From Prosopocoilus inquinatus (taxonomy: Eukaryota; Arthropoda; Insecta; Coleoptera; Lucanidae): 64,000 nucleotides of DNA. Positions 1 through 12,058 of the stretch are shown here, piece by piece. Every line of letters starts with the position of its first letter. The first letter of the stretch is position 1. The notes under the pieces were generated by a model. The model made no database searches and was not told the origin of the DNA. It was given only the letters and a program-made list of their open reading frames with translations. The DNA lies in NCBI GenBank assembly GCA_036172665.1, contig CM069873.1:35826001-35890000 (forward strand), in the 5' to 3' direction. The position numbers and the translations under genes are program-made.

Positions 1-149
1 TGATGTATCTAATCGATCCTTACTCATCTATCATGTTATTTGACGTTTGAATGGACTCCAGTAACTCTGATGTGAGATACAAAGTTCTCGGACGCAGCAG
101 AAGCTGGAAATAGTTTTGAACGAAACAACACGCATTAGCGTTGTTCCTG
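1..149. repeat. Reference monomer (first unit)
   Basis: First complete monomer, used here to number positions. Landmarks: ATCGAT palindrome at 12-17 (variant monomers read TGGATCC or TAGATCC); variable box at 42-51; 'gactccag' at 54-61 (variants gactctag, gactacag, gacaccag); conserved 'aactctgatgtgagatac' at 63-80; variable box 81-90; conserved 'gacgcagcag' at 91-100 (variants agcagg, agctg); 'ctggaaatag' at 104-113; and an AT-rich hairpin element at 124-145. Substitutions travel in linked sets. One set is 'gactctag' with 'gaagtttttgg' and 'aggagctgg'. Another is 'caaagttctcgg' with 'agaagctgg' and 'ttttgaacg'. A third is 'aactttgatg' with 'agctgaagc' and 'cgtactag'. These sets define monomer types that can be followed through the higher-order repeats. 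Confidence 0.95.
124..145. other. Imperfect hairpin (dyad) present in most monomers
   Basis: Positions 124-145 of the monomer can fold. AACAA (124-128) pairs with TTGTT (141-145), CA (129-130) is a bulge, CGC (131-133) pairs with GCG (138-140), and ATTA (134-137) is the loop. The common variant with T at 133 would keep a U-G pair in plus-strand RNA. Variants 'cattaccg' and 'cattaacg' lose that pair. The element recurs every 149 bp; this entry marks the first copy. Any role, for example in replication pausing or protein binding, is not shown by the sequence. Confidence 0.5.
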
Positions 150-194
150 TGATGTATCTAATCGATCCTTACTTATCTACTATGTTATTTGACG

Positions 195-211
195 TTTCGA
201 TGGACTCCAGT
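195..211 (+). other. CENP-B-box-like 17-mer (weak match, example copy)
   Basis: Monomer positions 46-62 in the 'tttcgatgg' variants. Against the known mammalian CENP-B box core (TTCG, four free bases, A, two free bases, CGGG), TTCG and A match and the last four bases are CCAG, giving 7 of 9 essential positions. Monomers with 'ttggatgg' or 'ttgaatgg' in the same place match less well. A partial match of this size can arise by chance in a 149-bp monomer, so I list it only as a candidate site. Confidence 0.2.
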
Positions 212-2050
212 AACTCTGATGTGAGAGACGAAATTTTCGAACGCAGCAGAATCTGGAAATAGTTTTAAATGAAACAACACGCATTAGCGTTGTTCCTGTG
301 ATGTATCTAATCGATCCTTACTCATCTATCATGTTATTTGACGTTTCGATGGACTCTAGTAACTCTGATGTGAGATACGAAGTTTTTGGACGCAGCAGGA
401 GCTGGAAATAGTTTTAAACGAAACAACACGTATTAGCGTTGTTCCTGTGATGTATCTAATCGATCCTTACTCATCTATCATGTTATTTGACGTTTGGATG
501 GACTCCAGTAACTCTGATGTGAGATACAAAGTTCTCGGACGCAGCAGAAGCTGGAAATAGTTTTGAACGAAACAACACGTATTAGCGTTGTTCCTGTGAT
601 GTATCTAATCGATCCTTACTTATCTATCATGTTATTTGACGTTTGGATGGACTCCAGTAACTCTGATGTGAGATACAAAATTTTCGGACGCAGCAGAAGC
701 TGGAAATAGTTTTAAACGAAACAACACGTATTAGCGTTGTTCCTGTGATGTATCTAATCGATCCTTATTTATCTATCATGTTATTTGACGTTTCGATGGA
801 CTCTAGTAACTCTGATGTGAGATACGAAGTTTTTGGGTGCAGCAGGAGCTGGAAATAGTTTTAAACGAAGCAACACGTATTAGCGTTGTTCCTGTGATGT
901 ATGTAATAGATCCTTACTTAGCTACTATGTTATTTGACGTTTCGATGGACTCCAGTAACTCTAATGTGAGATACGAAATTTTCGGGCGCAGCAGAAGCTG
1001 GAAATAGTGTTAAACGAAACAACACGCATTAGCGTTGTTCCTGTGATGTATCTAATCGATCCTTACTCATCTATCATGTTATTTGACGTTTCGATGGACT
1101 CCAGTAACTCTGATGTGAGATACAAAGTTTTCGGACGCAGCAGAAGCTGGAAATAGTTTTAAACGAAACAACACGCATTACCGTTGTTCCTGTGATGTAT
1201 CTAATCGATCCTTACTCATCTATCATGTTATTTGGCGTCTCGATGGACTCCAGTAACTCTGATGTGAGATACGAAATTTTCGGGCGCAGCAGAAGCTGGA
1301 AATAGTTTTAAACGAAACAACACGCATTAGCGTTGTTCCTGTGATGTATCTAATCGATCCTTACTCATCTATCATGTTATTTGACGTTTCGATGGACTCT
1401 ATTAACTCTGATGAGAGATACGAAGTTTTTGGACGCAGCAGGAGCTGGAAATAGTTTTAAATGAAACAACACGCATTAGCGTTGTTCCTGTGATGTATCT
1501 AATCGATCCTTACTCATCTATCATGTTATTTGGCGTTTCGATGGACTCCAGAAACTTTGATGTGGGATACGAAGTTCTCGGACGCAGCTGAAGCTGGAAA
1601 TAGTCTTAAATGAAACAACACGTACTAGCGTTGCTCTTGTGATATATCTAATCGATCCTTACTCATCTATCATGTTATTTGACGTTTTGATGGACTCCAG
1701 TAACTCTGATGTGATGTACAAAGTTTTCGGACGCAGCAGGAGCTGGAAATAGTTTTAAACGAAACAACACGTATTAGCGTTGTTCCTGTGATGTATCTAA
1801 TCGATCCTTACTCATCTATCATATTATTTGACGTTTGGATGGACTCCAGTAACTCTGATGTGAGATACAAAGTTCTCGGACGCAGCAGAAGCTGGAAATA
1901 CTTTTGAACGAAACAACACGTATTAGCGTTGTTCCTGTGATGTATCTAATCGATCCTTACTCATCTATCATGTTATTTGACGTTTGTATGGACTCCAGTA
2001 ACTCTGATGTGAGATACAAAGTTTTCGGAGGCAGCAGAAGCTGGAAATAG

Positions 2051-4583
2051 TTTTAACCGAAACAACACGTATTAGCGTTGTCCCTGTGATGTATCTAATC
2101 GATCCTTATTTATCTATCATGTTATTTGACGTTTCGATGCACTCTAGTAACTCTGATGTGAGATACGAAGTTCTCGGACGCAGCAGGAGCTGGAAATAGT
2201 TTTAAACGAAACAACACGCATTAGCGTTGTTCCTGTGATGTATCTAATCGATCCTTATTTATCTATCATGTTATTTGACGTTTCGATGGACTCTAGTAAC
2301 TCTGATGTGAGATACGAAGTTTTTGGACGCAGCAGGAGCTGGAAATAGTTTTAAACGAAACATCACGTATTAGCGTTGTTCCTGTGATGTATCTAATCGA
2401 TCCTTACTCATCTACCATGTTATTTGACGTTTGAATGGACTCCAGTAACTCTGATGTGAGATACAAAGTTCTCGGACGCAGCAGAAGCTGGAAATAGTTT
2501 TGAACGAAACAACACGTATTAGCGTTGTTCCTGTGATGTATCTAATCGATCCTTACTCATCTATCATGTTATTTGACGTTTGAATGGACTCCAGTAACTC
2601 TTATGTGAGATACAAAGTTCTCGGACGCAGCAGAAGCTGGAAATAGTGTTAAACGAAACAACACGCATTAGCGTTGTTCCTGTGATGTATCTAATCGATC
2701 CTTACTCATCTATCATGTTATTTGACGTTTCGATGGACTCCAGTAACTCTAATGTGAGATATGAAATTTTCGGACGCAGCAGAAGCTGGAAATAGTTTTA
2801 AACGAAACAACACGCATTAGCGTTGTTCCTGTGATGTATCTAATCGATCCTTACTCATCTATCATGTTATTTGACGTTTCGATGGACTCTAGTAACTCTG
2901 ATGTGAGATACGAAGTTCTCGGACGCAGCAGAAGCTGGAAATAGCTTTGAACGAAACAACACGTATTAGCGTTGTTCCTGTGATGTATCTAATCGATCCT
3001 TACTTATCTGTCATGTTATTTGACGTTTGGATGGACTCCAGTAACTCTGATGTGAGATACAAAATTTTCGGACGCAGCAGAAGCTGGAAATAGTTTTAAA
3101 CGAAACAACACGCATTAGCGTTGTTCCTGTGATGTATCTAATCGATCCTTACTTATCTACTATGTTATTTGACGTTTCGATGGACTCCAGTAACTCTGAT
3201 GTGAGAGACGAAATTTTCGAACGCAGTAGGAGCTGGAAATAGTTTTAAACGAAACAACACGCATTAACGTTGTTCCTGTGATGTATCTAATCGATCCTTA
3301 CTCATCTACCATGTTATTTGACGTTTGAATGGACTCCAGTAACTCTGATGTGAGATACAAAGTTCTCGGACGCAGCAGAAGCTGGAAATAGTTTTGAACG
3401 AAACAACACGTATTAGCGTTGTTCCTGTGATGTATCTAATCGATCCTTACTCATCTATCATGTTATTTGACGTTTGAATGGACTCCAGTAACTCTGATGT
3501 GAGATACAAAGTTCTCGGACGCAGCAGAAGCTGGAAATAGTTTTGAACGAAACAACACGTATTAGCGTTGTTCCTGTGATATATCTAATGGATCCTTACT
3601 TATCTACTATGTTATTTGACGTTTCGATGGACTCCAGTAACTCTGATGTGAGAGACGAAATTTTCGAACGCAGCAGAATCTGGAAATAGTTTTAAATGAA
3701 ACAACACGCATTAGCGTTGTTCCTGTGATGTATCTAATCGATCCTTACTCATCTATCATGTTATTTGACGTTTCGATGGACTCTAGTATCTCTGATGTGA
3801 GATACGAAGTTTTTGGACGCAGCAGGAGCTGGAAATAGTTTTAAACGAAACAACACGTATTAGCGTTGTTCCTGTGATATATCTAATCGATCCTTACTCA
3901 TCTATCATGTTATTTGACGTTTGGATGGACTCCAGTAACTCTGATGTGAGATACGAAGTTTTTTGACGCAGCAGGAGCTGGAAATAGTTTTAAACGAAAC
4001 AACACGTATTAGCGTTGTTCCTGTGATGTATCTAATCGAACCTTATTTATCTATCACGTTATTTGACGTATCGATGGACTCTAGTAACTCTGATGTGAGA
4101 TACGAAGTTTTTGGGCGCAGCAGGAGCTGGAAATAGTTTTAAAGGAAGCAACACGTATTAGCGTTGTTCCTGTGATGTATCTAATAGATCCTTACTCATC
4201 TATCATGTTATTTGACGTTTGGATGGACTCCAGTAACTCTGATGTGAGATACGAAGTTTTTTGACGCAGCAGGAGCTGGAAATAGTTTTAAACGAAACAA
4301 CACGTATTAGCGTTGTTCCTGTGATGTATCTAATCGATCCTTATTTATTTATCATGTTATTTGACGTTTCGATGGACTCCAGTAACTCTAATGTGAGATA
4401 CGAAATTTTCGGGCGCGGCAGAAGCTGGAAATGGTGTTAAACGAAACAACACGCATTAACGTTGTTCCTATGATGTATCTAATCGATCCTTACTCATCTA
4501 TCATGTTATTTGACGTTTCGATGGACTCCAGTAACTCTAATGTGAGATACGAAATTTTCGGACGCAGTAGAAGCTGGAAATAG
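2051..4583. repeat. 17-monomer higher-order unit, copy 1 (2533 bp)
   Basis: The segment from 'ttttaaccgaaac' at 2051 recurs from 4584, a spacing of 2533 = 17 x 149. The monomer order is the same throughout the stretch compared, including rare forms such as 'gatgcactctag', 'gatatgaaatt', 'atagctttgaacg', 'tatctaatggatcc', 'gaagttttttgac' and 'ggcgcggcag'. I noticed no length change between the copies. The near identity points to a recent in-register tandem duplication. A diverged third copy starts at 10244. Confidence 0.9.
2832..2980. repeat. Hybrid monomer from an intramonomer crossover
   Basis: The left part reads 'gactctag...gatacgaag', typical of the type X monomer. From position 87 it reads 'ctcggacgcagcagaagctgg...tttgaacg', typical of type Y. 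At the matching place copy B has two complete monomers, X then Y (11025-11173 and 11174-11322). X-Y-Z is the common order elsewhere, for example 299-745 and 39627-40073. The hybrid is best read as an unequal exchange that removed exactly one monomer, with the breakpoint between positions 81 and 87. It recurs at 5365-5513 because the 17-monomer unit was later duplicated. Confidence 0.8.
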
Positions 4584-7116
4584 TTTTAACCGAAACAACA
4601 CGTATTAGCGTTGTCCCTGTGATGTATCTAATCGATCCTTATTTATCTATCATGTTATTTGACGTTTCGATGCACTCTAGTAACTCTGATGTGAGATACG
4701 AAGTTCTCGGACGCAGCAGGAGCTGGAAATAGTTTTAAACGAAACAACACGCATTAGCGTTGTTCCTGTGATGTATCTAATCGATCCTTATTTATCTATC
4801 ATGTTATTTGACGTTTCGATGGACTCTAGTAACTCTGATGTGAGATACGAAGTTTTTGGACGCAGCAGGAGCTGGAAATAGTTTTAAACGAAACATCACG
4901 TATTAGCGTTGTTCCTGTGATGTATCTAATCGATCCTTACTCATCTACCATGTTATTTGACGTTTGAATGGACTCCAGTAACTCTGATGTGAGATACAAA
5001 GTTCTCGGACGCAGCAGAAGCTGGAAATAGTTTTGAACGAAACAACACGTATTAGCGTTGTTCCTGTGATGTATCTAATCGATCCTTACTCATCTATCAT
5101 GTTATTTGACGTTTGAATGGACTCCAGTAACTCTTATGTGAGATACAAAGTTCTCGGACGCAGCAGAAGCTGGAAATAGTGTTAAACGAAACAACACGCA
5201 TTAGCGTTGTTCCTGTGATGTATCTAATCGATCCTTACTCATCTATCATGTTATTTGACGTTTCGATGGACTCCAGTAACTCTAATGTGAGATATGAAAT
5301 TTTCGGACGCAGCAGAAGCTGGAAATAGTTTTAAACGAAACAACACGCATTAGCGTTGTTCCTGTGATGTATCTAATCGATCCTTACTCATCTATCATGT
5401 TATTTGACGTTTCGATGGACTCTAGTAACTCTGATGTGAGATACGAAGTTCTCGGACGCAGCAGAAGCTGGAAATAGCTTTGAACGAAACAACACGTATT
5501 AGCGTTGTTCCTGTGATGTATCTAATCGATCCTTACTTATCTGTCATGTTATTTGACGTTTGGATGGACTCCAGTAACTCTGATGTGAGATACAAAATTT
5601 TCGGACGCAGCAGAAGCTGGAAATAGTTTTAAACGAAACAACACGCATTAGCGTTGTTCCTGTGATGTATCTAATCGATCCTTACTTATCTACTATGTTA
5701 TTTGACGTTTCGATGGACTCCAGTAACTCTGATGTGAGAGACGAAATTTTCGAACGCAGTAGGAGCTGGAAATAGTTTTAAACGAAACAACACGCATTAA
5801 CGTTGTTCCTGTGATGTATCTAATCGATCCTTACTCATCTACCATGTTATTTGACGTTTGAATGGACTCCAGTAACTCTGATGTGAGATACAAAGTTCTC
5901 GGACGCAGCAGAAGCTGGAAATAGTTTTGAACGAAACAACACGTATTAGCGTTGTTCCTGTGATGTATCTAATCGATCCTTACTCATCTATCATGTTATT
6001 TGACGTTTGAATGGACTCCAGTAACTCTGATGTGAGATACAAAGTTCTCGGACGCAGCAGAAGCTGGAAATAGTTTTGAACGAAACAACACGTATTAGCG
6101 TTGTTCCTGTGATATATCTAATGGATCCTTACTTATCTACTATGTTATTTGACGTTTCGATGGACTCCAGTAACTCTGATGTGAGAGACGAAATTTTCGA
6201 ACGCAGCAGAATCTGGAAATAGTTTTAAATGAAACAACACGCATTAGCGTTGTTCCTGTGATGTATCTAATCGATCCTTACTCATCTATCATGTTATTTG
6301 ACGTTTCGATGGACTCTAGTATCTCTGATGTGAGATACGAAGTTTTTGGACGCAGCAGGAGCTGGAAATAGTTTTAAACGAAACAACACGTATTAGCGTT
6401 GTTCCTGTGATATATCTAATCGATCCTTACTCATCTATCATGTTATTTGACGTTTGGATGGACTCCAGTAACTCTGATGTGAGATACGAAGTTTTTTGAC
6501 GCAGCAGGAGCTGGAAATAGTTTTAAACGAAACAACACGTATTAGCGTTGTTCCTGTGATGTATCTAATCGAACCTTATTTATCTATCACGTTATTTGAC
6601 GTATCGATGGACTCTAGTAACTCTGATGTGAGATACGAAGTTTTTGGGCGCAGCAGGAGCTGGAAATAGTTTTAAAGGAAGCAACACGTATTAGCGTTGT
6701 TCCTGTGATGTATCTAATAGATCCTTACTCATCTATCATGTTATTTGACGTTTGGATGGACTCCAGTAACTCTGATGTGAGATACGAAGTTTTTTGACGC
6801 AGCAGGAGCTGGAAATAGTTTTAAACGAAACAACACGTATTAGCGTTGTTCCTGTGATGTATCTAATCGATCCTTATTTATTTATCATGTTATTTGACGT
6901 TTCGATGGACTCCAGTAACTCTAATGTGAGATACGAAATTTTCGGGCGCGGCAGAAGCTGGAAATGGTGTTAAACGAAACAACACGCATTAACGTTGTTC
7001 CTATGATGTATCTAATCGATCCTTACTCATCTATCATGTTATTTGACGTTTCGATGGACTCCAGTAACTCTAATGTGAGATACGAAATTTTCGGACGCAG
7101 TAGAAGCTGGAAATAG
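4584..7116. repeat. 17-monomer higher-order unit, copy 2 (2533 bp)
   Basis: Second tandem copy of 2051-4583. It ends where '...cgcagtagaagctgg' is followed by 'ttttaaacg', whereas the same monomer at the end of copy 1 leads back into 'ttttaaccg'. The switch of partner at this point marks the exchange junction. The copies look nearly identical by eye. Confidence 0.9.
5365..5513. repeat. Hybrid monomer, second copy
   Basis: Same X/Y fusion as 2832-2980, exactly 2533 bp downstream. Its presence in both units shows that the fusion happened before the 17-monomer unit was duplicated. Confidence 0.8.
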
Positions 7117-8493
7117 TTTTAAACGAAACAACACGCATTAGCGTTGTTCCTGTGATGTGTCTAATCGATCCTTACTCATCTATCATGTTATTTGACGTTT
7201 CGATGGACTCTAGTAACTCTGATGTGAGATACGAAGTTTTTGGACGCAGCAGGAGCTGGAAATAGTTTTAAACGAAACAACACGTATTAGCGTTGTTCCT
7301 GTGATGTATCTAATCGATCCTTACTCATCTATGATTTTATTTGACGTTTGGATGGACTACAGTAACTCTGATGTGAGATACAAAGTTTACGGACGCAGCA
7401 GAAGCTGGAAATAGTTTTAAACGAAACAACACGCATTACCGTTGTTCCTGTGATGTAACTAATCGATCCTTACTCATCTATCATGTTATTTGGCGTTTCG
7501 ATGGACTCCAGTAACTCTGATGTGAGATACAAAGTTCTCGGACGCAGCTGAAGCTAGAAATAGTTTTAAACGAAACAACACGCATTAGCGTTGTTCCTGT
7601 GATGTATTTAATCGATCCTTACTCATCTATCATGTTATTTGACGTTTGAATGGACTCCAGTAACTCTGATGTGAGATACAAAGTTCTCGGACGCAGCAGA
7701 AGCTGGAAATAGTTTTAAACGAAACAACACGCATTACCGTTGTTCTTGTGATGTATCTAATCGATCCTTACTCATCTATCATGTTATTTGACGTTTCGAT
7801 GGACTCCAGTAACTCTATTGTGAGATACGAAATTTTCGGACGCAGCAGATGCTGGAAATAGTTTTAAACGAAACGACACGCATTAGCATTGTTCCTGTGA
7901 CGTATCTAATCGATCCTTACTCATCTATCATGTTATTTGGCGTTTCGATGGACTCCAGTAACTTTGAAGTGAGATACGAAGTTCTCGGACGCAGCTGAAG
8001 CTGGAAATAGTTTTAAATGAAACAACACGTATTAGCGTTGTTCCTGTGATGTATCTAATCGATTCTTACTCATCTATCATGTTATTTGACGTTTGGATGG
8101 ACTCCAGTAACTCTGATGTGAGATACAAAGTATTCGGACGCAGCAGAAGCTCGAGATAGTTTTAAACGATACAACACGCATTAGCGTTGTTCCTGTGATG
8201 TATCTAATCGATCCTTACTTATCTATCATGTTATTTGAAGTTTGGATGGTCTCCAGTAACTCTGATGTGAGATACAAAGTTTTCGGACGCAGCAGAAGCT
8301 GGAGATAGTTTTAAACGAAACAACACGCATTAGCGTTGTTCCTGTGATGTATCTAATCGATCCTTACTCATCTATCATGTTATTTTTCGTTTCGATGGAC
8401 TCCAGTAACTCTGATGTGAGATACAAAGCTTTCGGACGCAGCAGAAGCTGGAAATAGTTTTAAACGAAACAACACGTATTAGCGTTGTTCCTG

Positions 8494-8640
8494 TGATGTA
8501 TCTAATCGATCCTTACTCATCTATCATGTTATTTGACGTTTGGATGGACTCCAGTAACTGATGTGAGATACAAAGTTCTCGGACGCAGCAGAAGCTGGAA
8601 ATAGTTTTGAACGAAACAACACGTATTAGCGTTGTTCCTG
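8494..8640. repeat. 147-bp monomer with 2-bp deletion (copy 1 of 5)
   Basis: Reads 'ccagtaactgatgtg' where the normal monomer has 'ccagtaactctgatgtg', so one CT of the CTCT run is missing at positions 65-68. The left neighbour carries 'atttttcgtttcg' and 'aaagctttcgg'; the right neighbour carries 'cttagctactatg'. The 2-bp shift explains the -2 in several block offsets, which makes it a useful tag for following duplications. Confidence 0.95.
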
Positions 8641-9263
8641 TGATGTATCTAATCGATCCTTACTTAGCTACTATGTTATTTGACGTTTCGATGGACTCCA
8701 ATAACTCTGATGTGAGATACAAAGTTTTCGGGCGCAGCAGAAGCTGGAACTAGTGTTAAACGAAACAACACGCATTAACGTTGTTCCTGTGATGTATCTA
8801 ATCGATCCTTACTCATCTATCATGTTATTTGACGTTTCGATGGACTCCAGTAACTCTAATGTGAGATACGAAATTTTCGGACGCAGCAGAAGCTGGAAAT
8901 AGTTTTAAACGAGACAACACGCATTAGCGTTGTTCCTGTGATGTATCTAATCGATCCTTACTCATCTATCATGTTATTTGACGTTTCGATGGACTCCAGT
9001 AACTCTGATGTGAGAGACGAAATTTTCGAACGCAGTAGGAGCTGGAAATAGTTTTAAACGAAACAACACGCATTAGCGTTGTTCCTGTGATGTATCTAAT
9101 CGATCCTTACTCATCTATCATGTTATTTGACGTTTGAATGGACTCCAGTAACTCTGATGTGAGATACAAAGTTCTCGGACGCAGCAGAAGCTGGAAATAG
9201 TTTTGAACGAAACAACACGTATTAGCGTTGTTCCTGTGATGTATCTAATCGATCCTTACTTAG

Positions 9264-9454
9264 CTACTATGTTATTTGACGTTTCGATGGACTCCAGTAA
9301 CTCTAATGTGAGATACGAAATTTTCGGACGCAGCAGAAGCTGGAAATAGTTTTAAACGAAACAACACGCATTAGCGTTGTTCCTGTGATGTATGTAATCG
9401 ATCCTTACTCGTCTATTATGTTATTTGACGTTTCGATGGACTCCAGTAACTCTA
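9264..9454. repeat. Short unshared satellite segment between copies A and B
   Basis: About 1.3 monomers of ordinary satellite ('cttagctac' and 'gtctattatg' types) lying between the two 8.2-kb copies. The matching order has no counterpart at the junction after copy B. Nothing but satellite is present. Confidence 0.6.
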
Positions 9455-11024
9455 ATGTGAGATACGAAATTTTCGGGCGCAGCAGAAGCTGAAAATAGTT
9501 TTAAACGAAACAACACGCATTAGCGTTGTTCCTGTGATGTATCTAATCGATCCTTACTCATCTATCATGTTATTTGACGTTTCGATGGACTCTATTAACT
9601 CTGATGTGAGATACGAAGTTTTTGGACGCAGCAGGAGCTGGAAATAGTTTTAAATGAAACAACACGCATTAGCGTTGTTCCTGTGATGTATCTAATCGAT
9701 CCTTACTCATCTATCATGTTATTTGGCGTTTCGATGGACTCCAGAAACTTTGATGTGGGATACGAAGTTCTCGGACGCAGCTGAAGCTGGAAATAGTCTT
9801 AAATGAAACAACACGTACTAGCGTTGCTCTTGTGATATATCTAATCGATCCTTACTCATCTATCATGTTATTTGAGGTTTTGATGGACTCCAGTAACTCT
9901 GATGTGATGTACAAAGTTTTCGGACGCAGCAGGAGCTGGAAATAGTTTTAAACGAAACAACACGTATTAGCGTTGTTCCTGTGATGTATCTAATCGATCC
10001 TTACTCATCTATCATATTATTTGACGTTTGGATGGACTCCAGTAACTCTGATGTGAGATACAAAGTTCTCGGATGCAGCAGAAGCTGGAAATACTTTTGA
10101 ACGAAACAACACGTATTAGCGTTGTTCCTGTGATGTATCTAATCGATCCTTACTCATCTATCATGTTATTTGACGTTTGGATGGACTCCAGTAACTCTGA
10201 TGTGAGATACAAAGTTTTCGGAGGCAGCAGAAGCTGGAAATAGTTTTAACCGAAACAACACGTATTAGCGTTGTCCCTGTGATGTATCTAATCGATCCTT
10301 ATTTATCTATCATGTTATTTGACGTTTCGATGCACTCTAGTAACTCTGATGTGAGATACGAAGTTCTCGGACGCAGCAGGAGCTGGAAATAGTTTTAAAC
10401 GAAACATCACGCATTAGCGTTGTTCCTGTGATGTATCTAATCGATCCTTATTTATCTATCATGTTATTTGACATTTCGATTGACTCTAGTAACTCTGATG
10501 TGAGATACGAAGTTTTTGGACGCAGCAGGAGCTGGAAATAGTTTTAAACGAAACATCACGTATTAGCGTTGTTCCTGTGATGTATCTAATCGATCCTTAC
10601 TCATCTACCATGTTATTTGACGTTTGAATGGACTCCAGTAACTCTGATGTGAGATACAAAGTTCTCGGACGCAGCAGAAGCTGGAAATAGTTTTGAACGA
10701 AACAACACGTATTAGCGTTGTTCCTGTAATGTATCTAATCGATCCTTACTCATCTATCATGTTATTTGACGTTTGAATGGACTCCAGTAACTCTGATGTG
10801 AGATACAAAGTTCTCGGACGCAGCAGAAGCTGGAAATAGTGTTAAACGAAACAACACGCATTAGCGTTGTTCCTGTGATGTATCTAATCGATCCTTACTC
10901 ATCTATCATGTTATTTGACGTTTCGATGGACTCCAGTAACTCTAATGTGAGATACGAAATTTTCGGACGCAGCAGAAGCTGGAAATAGTTTTAAACGAAA
11001 CAACACGCATTAGCGTTGTTCCTG

Positions 11025-11322
11025 TGATGTATCTAATCGATCCTTACTCATCTATCATGTTATTTGACGTTTCGATGGACTGTAGTAACTCTGATGTGAG
11101 ATACGAAGTTTTTGGACGCAGCAGGAGCTGGAAATAGTTCTAAACGAAACAACACGTATTAGCGTTGTTCCTGTGATTTATCTAATCGATCCTTACTCAT
11201 CTATCATGTTATTTGACGTTTGGATGGACTCCAGTAACTCTGATGTGAGATACAAAGTTCTCGGACGCAGCAGAAGCTGGAAATAGTTTTGAACGAAACA
11301 ACACGTATTAGCGTTGTTCCTG
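11025..11322. repeat. Adjacent X and Y monomers, the unfused form of the copy A hybrid
   Basis: 11025-11173 carries 'gactgtag', 'cgaagtttttgg' and 'aggagctgg' (X). 11174-11322 carries 'ttggatgg', 'caaagttctcgg' and 'ttttgaacg' (Y). The next monomer has 'cttatctgtcatg', exactly as follows the hybrid at 2832-2980. This pair is the parent arrangement for the one-monomer deletion in copy A. Confidence 0.75.
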
Positions 11323-12058
11323 TGATGTATCTAATCGATCCTTACTTATCTGTCATGTTATTTGACGTTTGGATGGACTCCAGTAACTCTGATGTGAGAT
11401 ACAAAATTTTCGGACGCAGCAGAAGCTGGAAATAGTTTTAAACGAAACAACACGCATTAGCGTTGTTCCTGTGATGTATCTAATCGATCCTTACTTATCT
11501 ACTATGTTATTTGACGTTTCGATGGACTCCAGTAACTCTGATGTGAGAGACGAAATTTTCGAACGCAGTAGGAGCTGGAAATAGTTTTAAACGAAACAAC
11601 ACGCATTAGCGTTGTTCCTGTGATGTATCTAATCGATCCTTACTCATCTACCATGTTATTTGACGTTTGAATGGACTCCAGTAACTCTGATGTGAGATAC
11701 AAAGTTCTCGGACGCAGCAGAAGCTGGAAATAGTTTTGAACGAAACAACACGTATTAGCGTTGTTCCTGTGATGTATCTAATCGATCCTTACTCATCTAT
11801 CATGTTATTTGACGATTGAATGGACTCCAGTAACTCTGATGTGAGATACAAAGTTCTCGGACGCAGCAGAAGCTGGAAATAGTTTTGAACGAAACAACAC
11901 GTATTAGCGTTGTTCCTGTGATATATCTAATGAATCCTTACTTATCTACTATGTTATTTGACGTTTCGATGGACTCCAGTAACTCTGATGTGAGAGACGA
12001 AATTTTCGAACGCAGCAGAATCTGGAAATAGTTTTAAATGAAACAACACGCATTAGCG

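Larger units (their letters stand above)
1..1267. repeat. Block homologous to 39329-40595
   Basis: About 8.5 monomers in the same order as 39329-40595 (offset 39328), including the sequence of types 'ttgaatgg', 'gagagacg', 'gactctag', 'ttggatgg', 'caaaatttt', 'gggtgcagcagg', 'cttagctac' and 'cattaccg'. The match breaks inside a monomer at about 1268, where this copy reads 'cgaaattttcggg' and the other reads 'caaaggttttgg'. Homology resumes against about 41040, and at 2051 the offset is 39775, exactly three monomers more. This arm therefore lacks three monomers relative to the later block, or the later block gained them. Confidence 0.8.
1262..9263. repeat. 8.2-kb duplicated block, copy A
   Basis: Homologous to 9455-17603. 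The offset is 8193 bp (55 monomers minus 2 bp) on the left side (2051 versus 10244) and 8340 bp (56 monomers minus 4 bp) on the right side (8741 versus 17081). Diagnostic monomers include 'gactctattaac', 'aactttgatgtggg', 'gtactagcgttgctcttg', 'ttttaaccg', 'gatgtgtctaatc', 'atgattttattt' and 'gctcgagatag'. Copy A holds a tandem 17-monomer pair at 2051-7116, followed by the 7117-9263 segment. That segment occurs three times in the window's first 17.6 kb, starting at about 7117, 12926 and 15457. The right edge at about 9263 is where 'cttagctac' here faces 'cttatctatc' in copy B. Confidence 0.85.

Noticed and set aside
1..149. Monomer built from an internal half-length duplication
   Set aside because: 'gttcctgtgatgt' and 'gtaactctgatgt' are alike at 10 of 13 bases, about 67 bp apart, but the similarity stops there.
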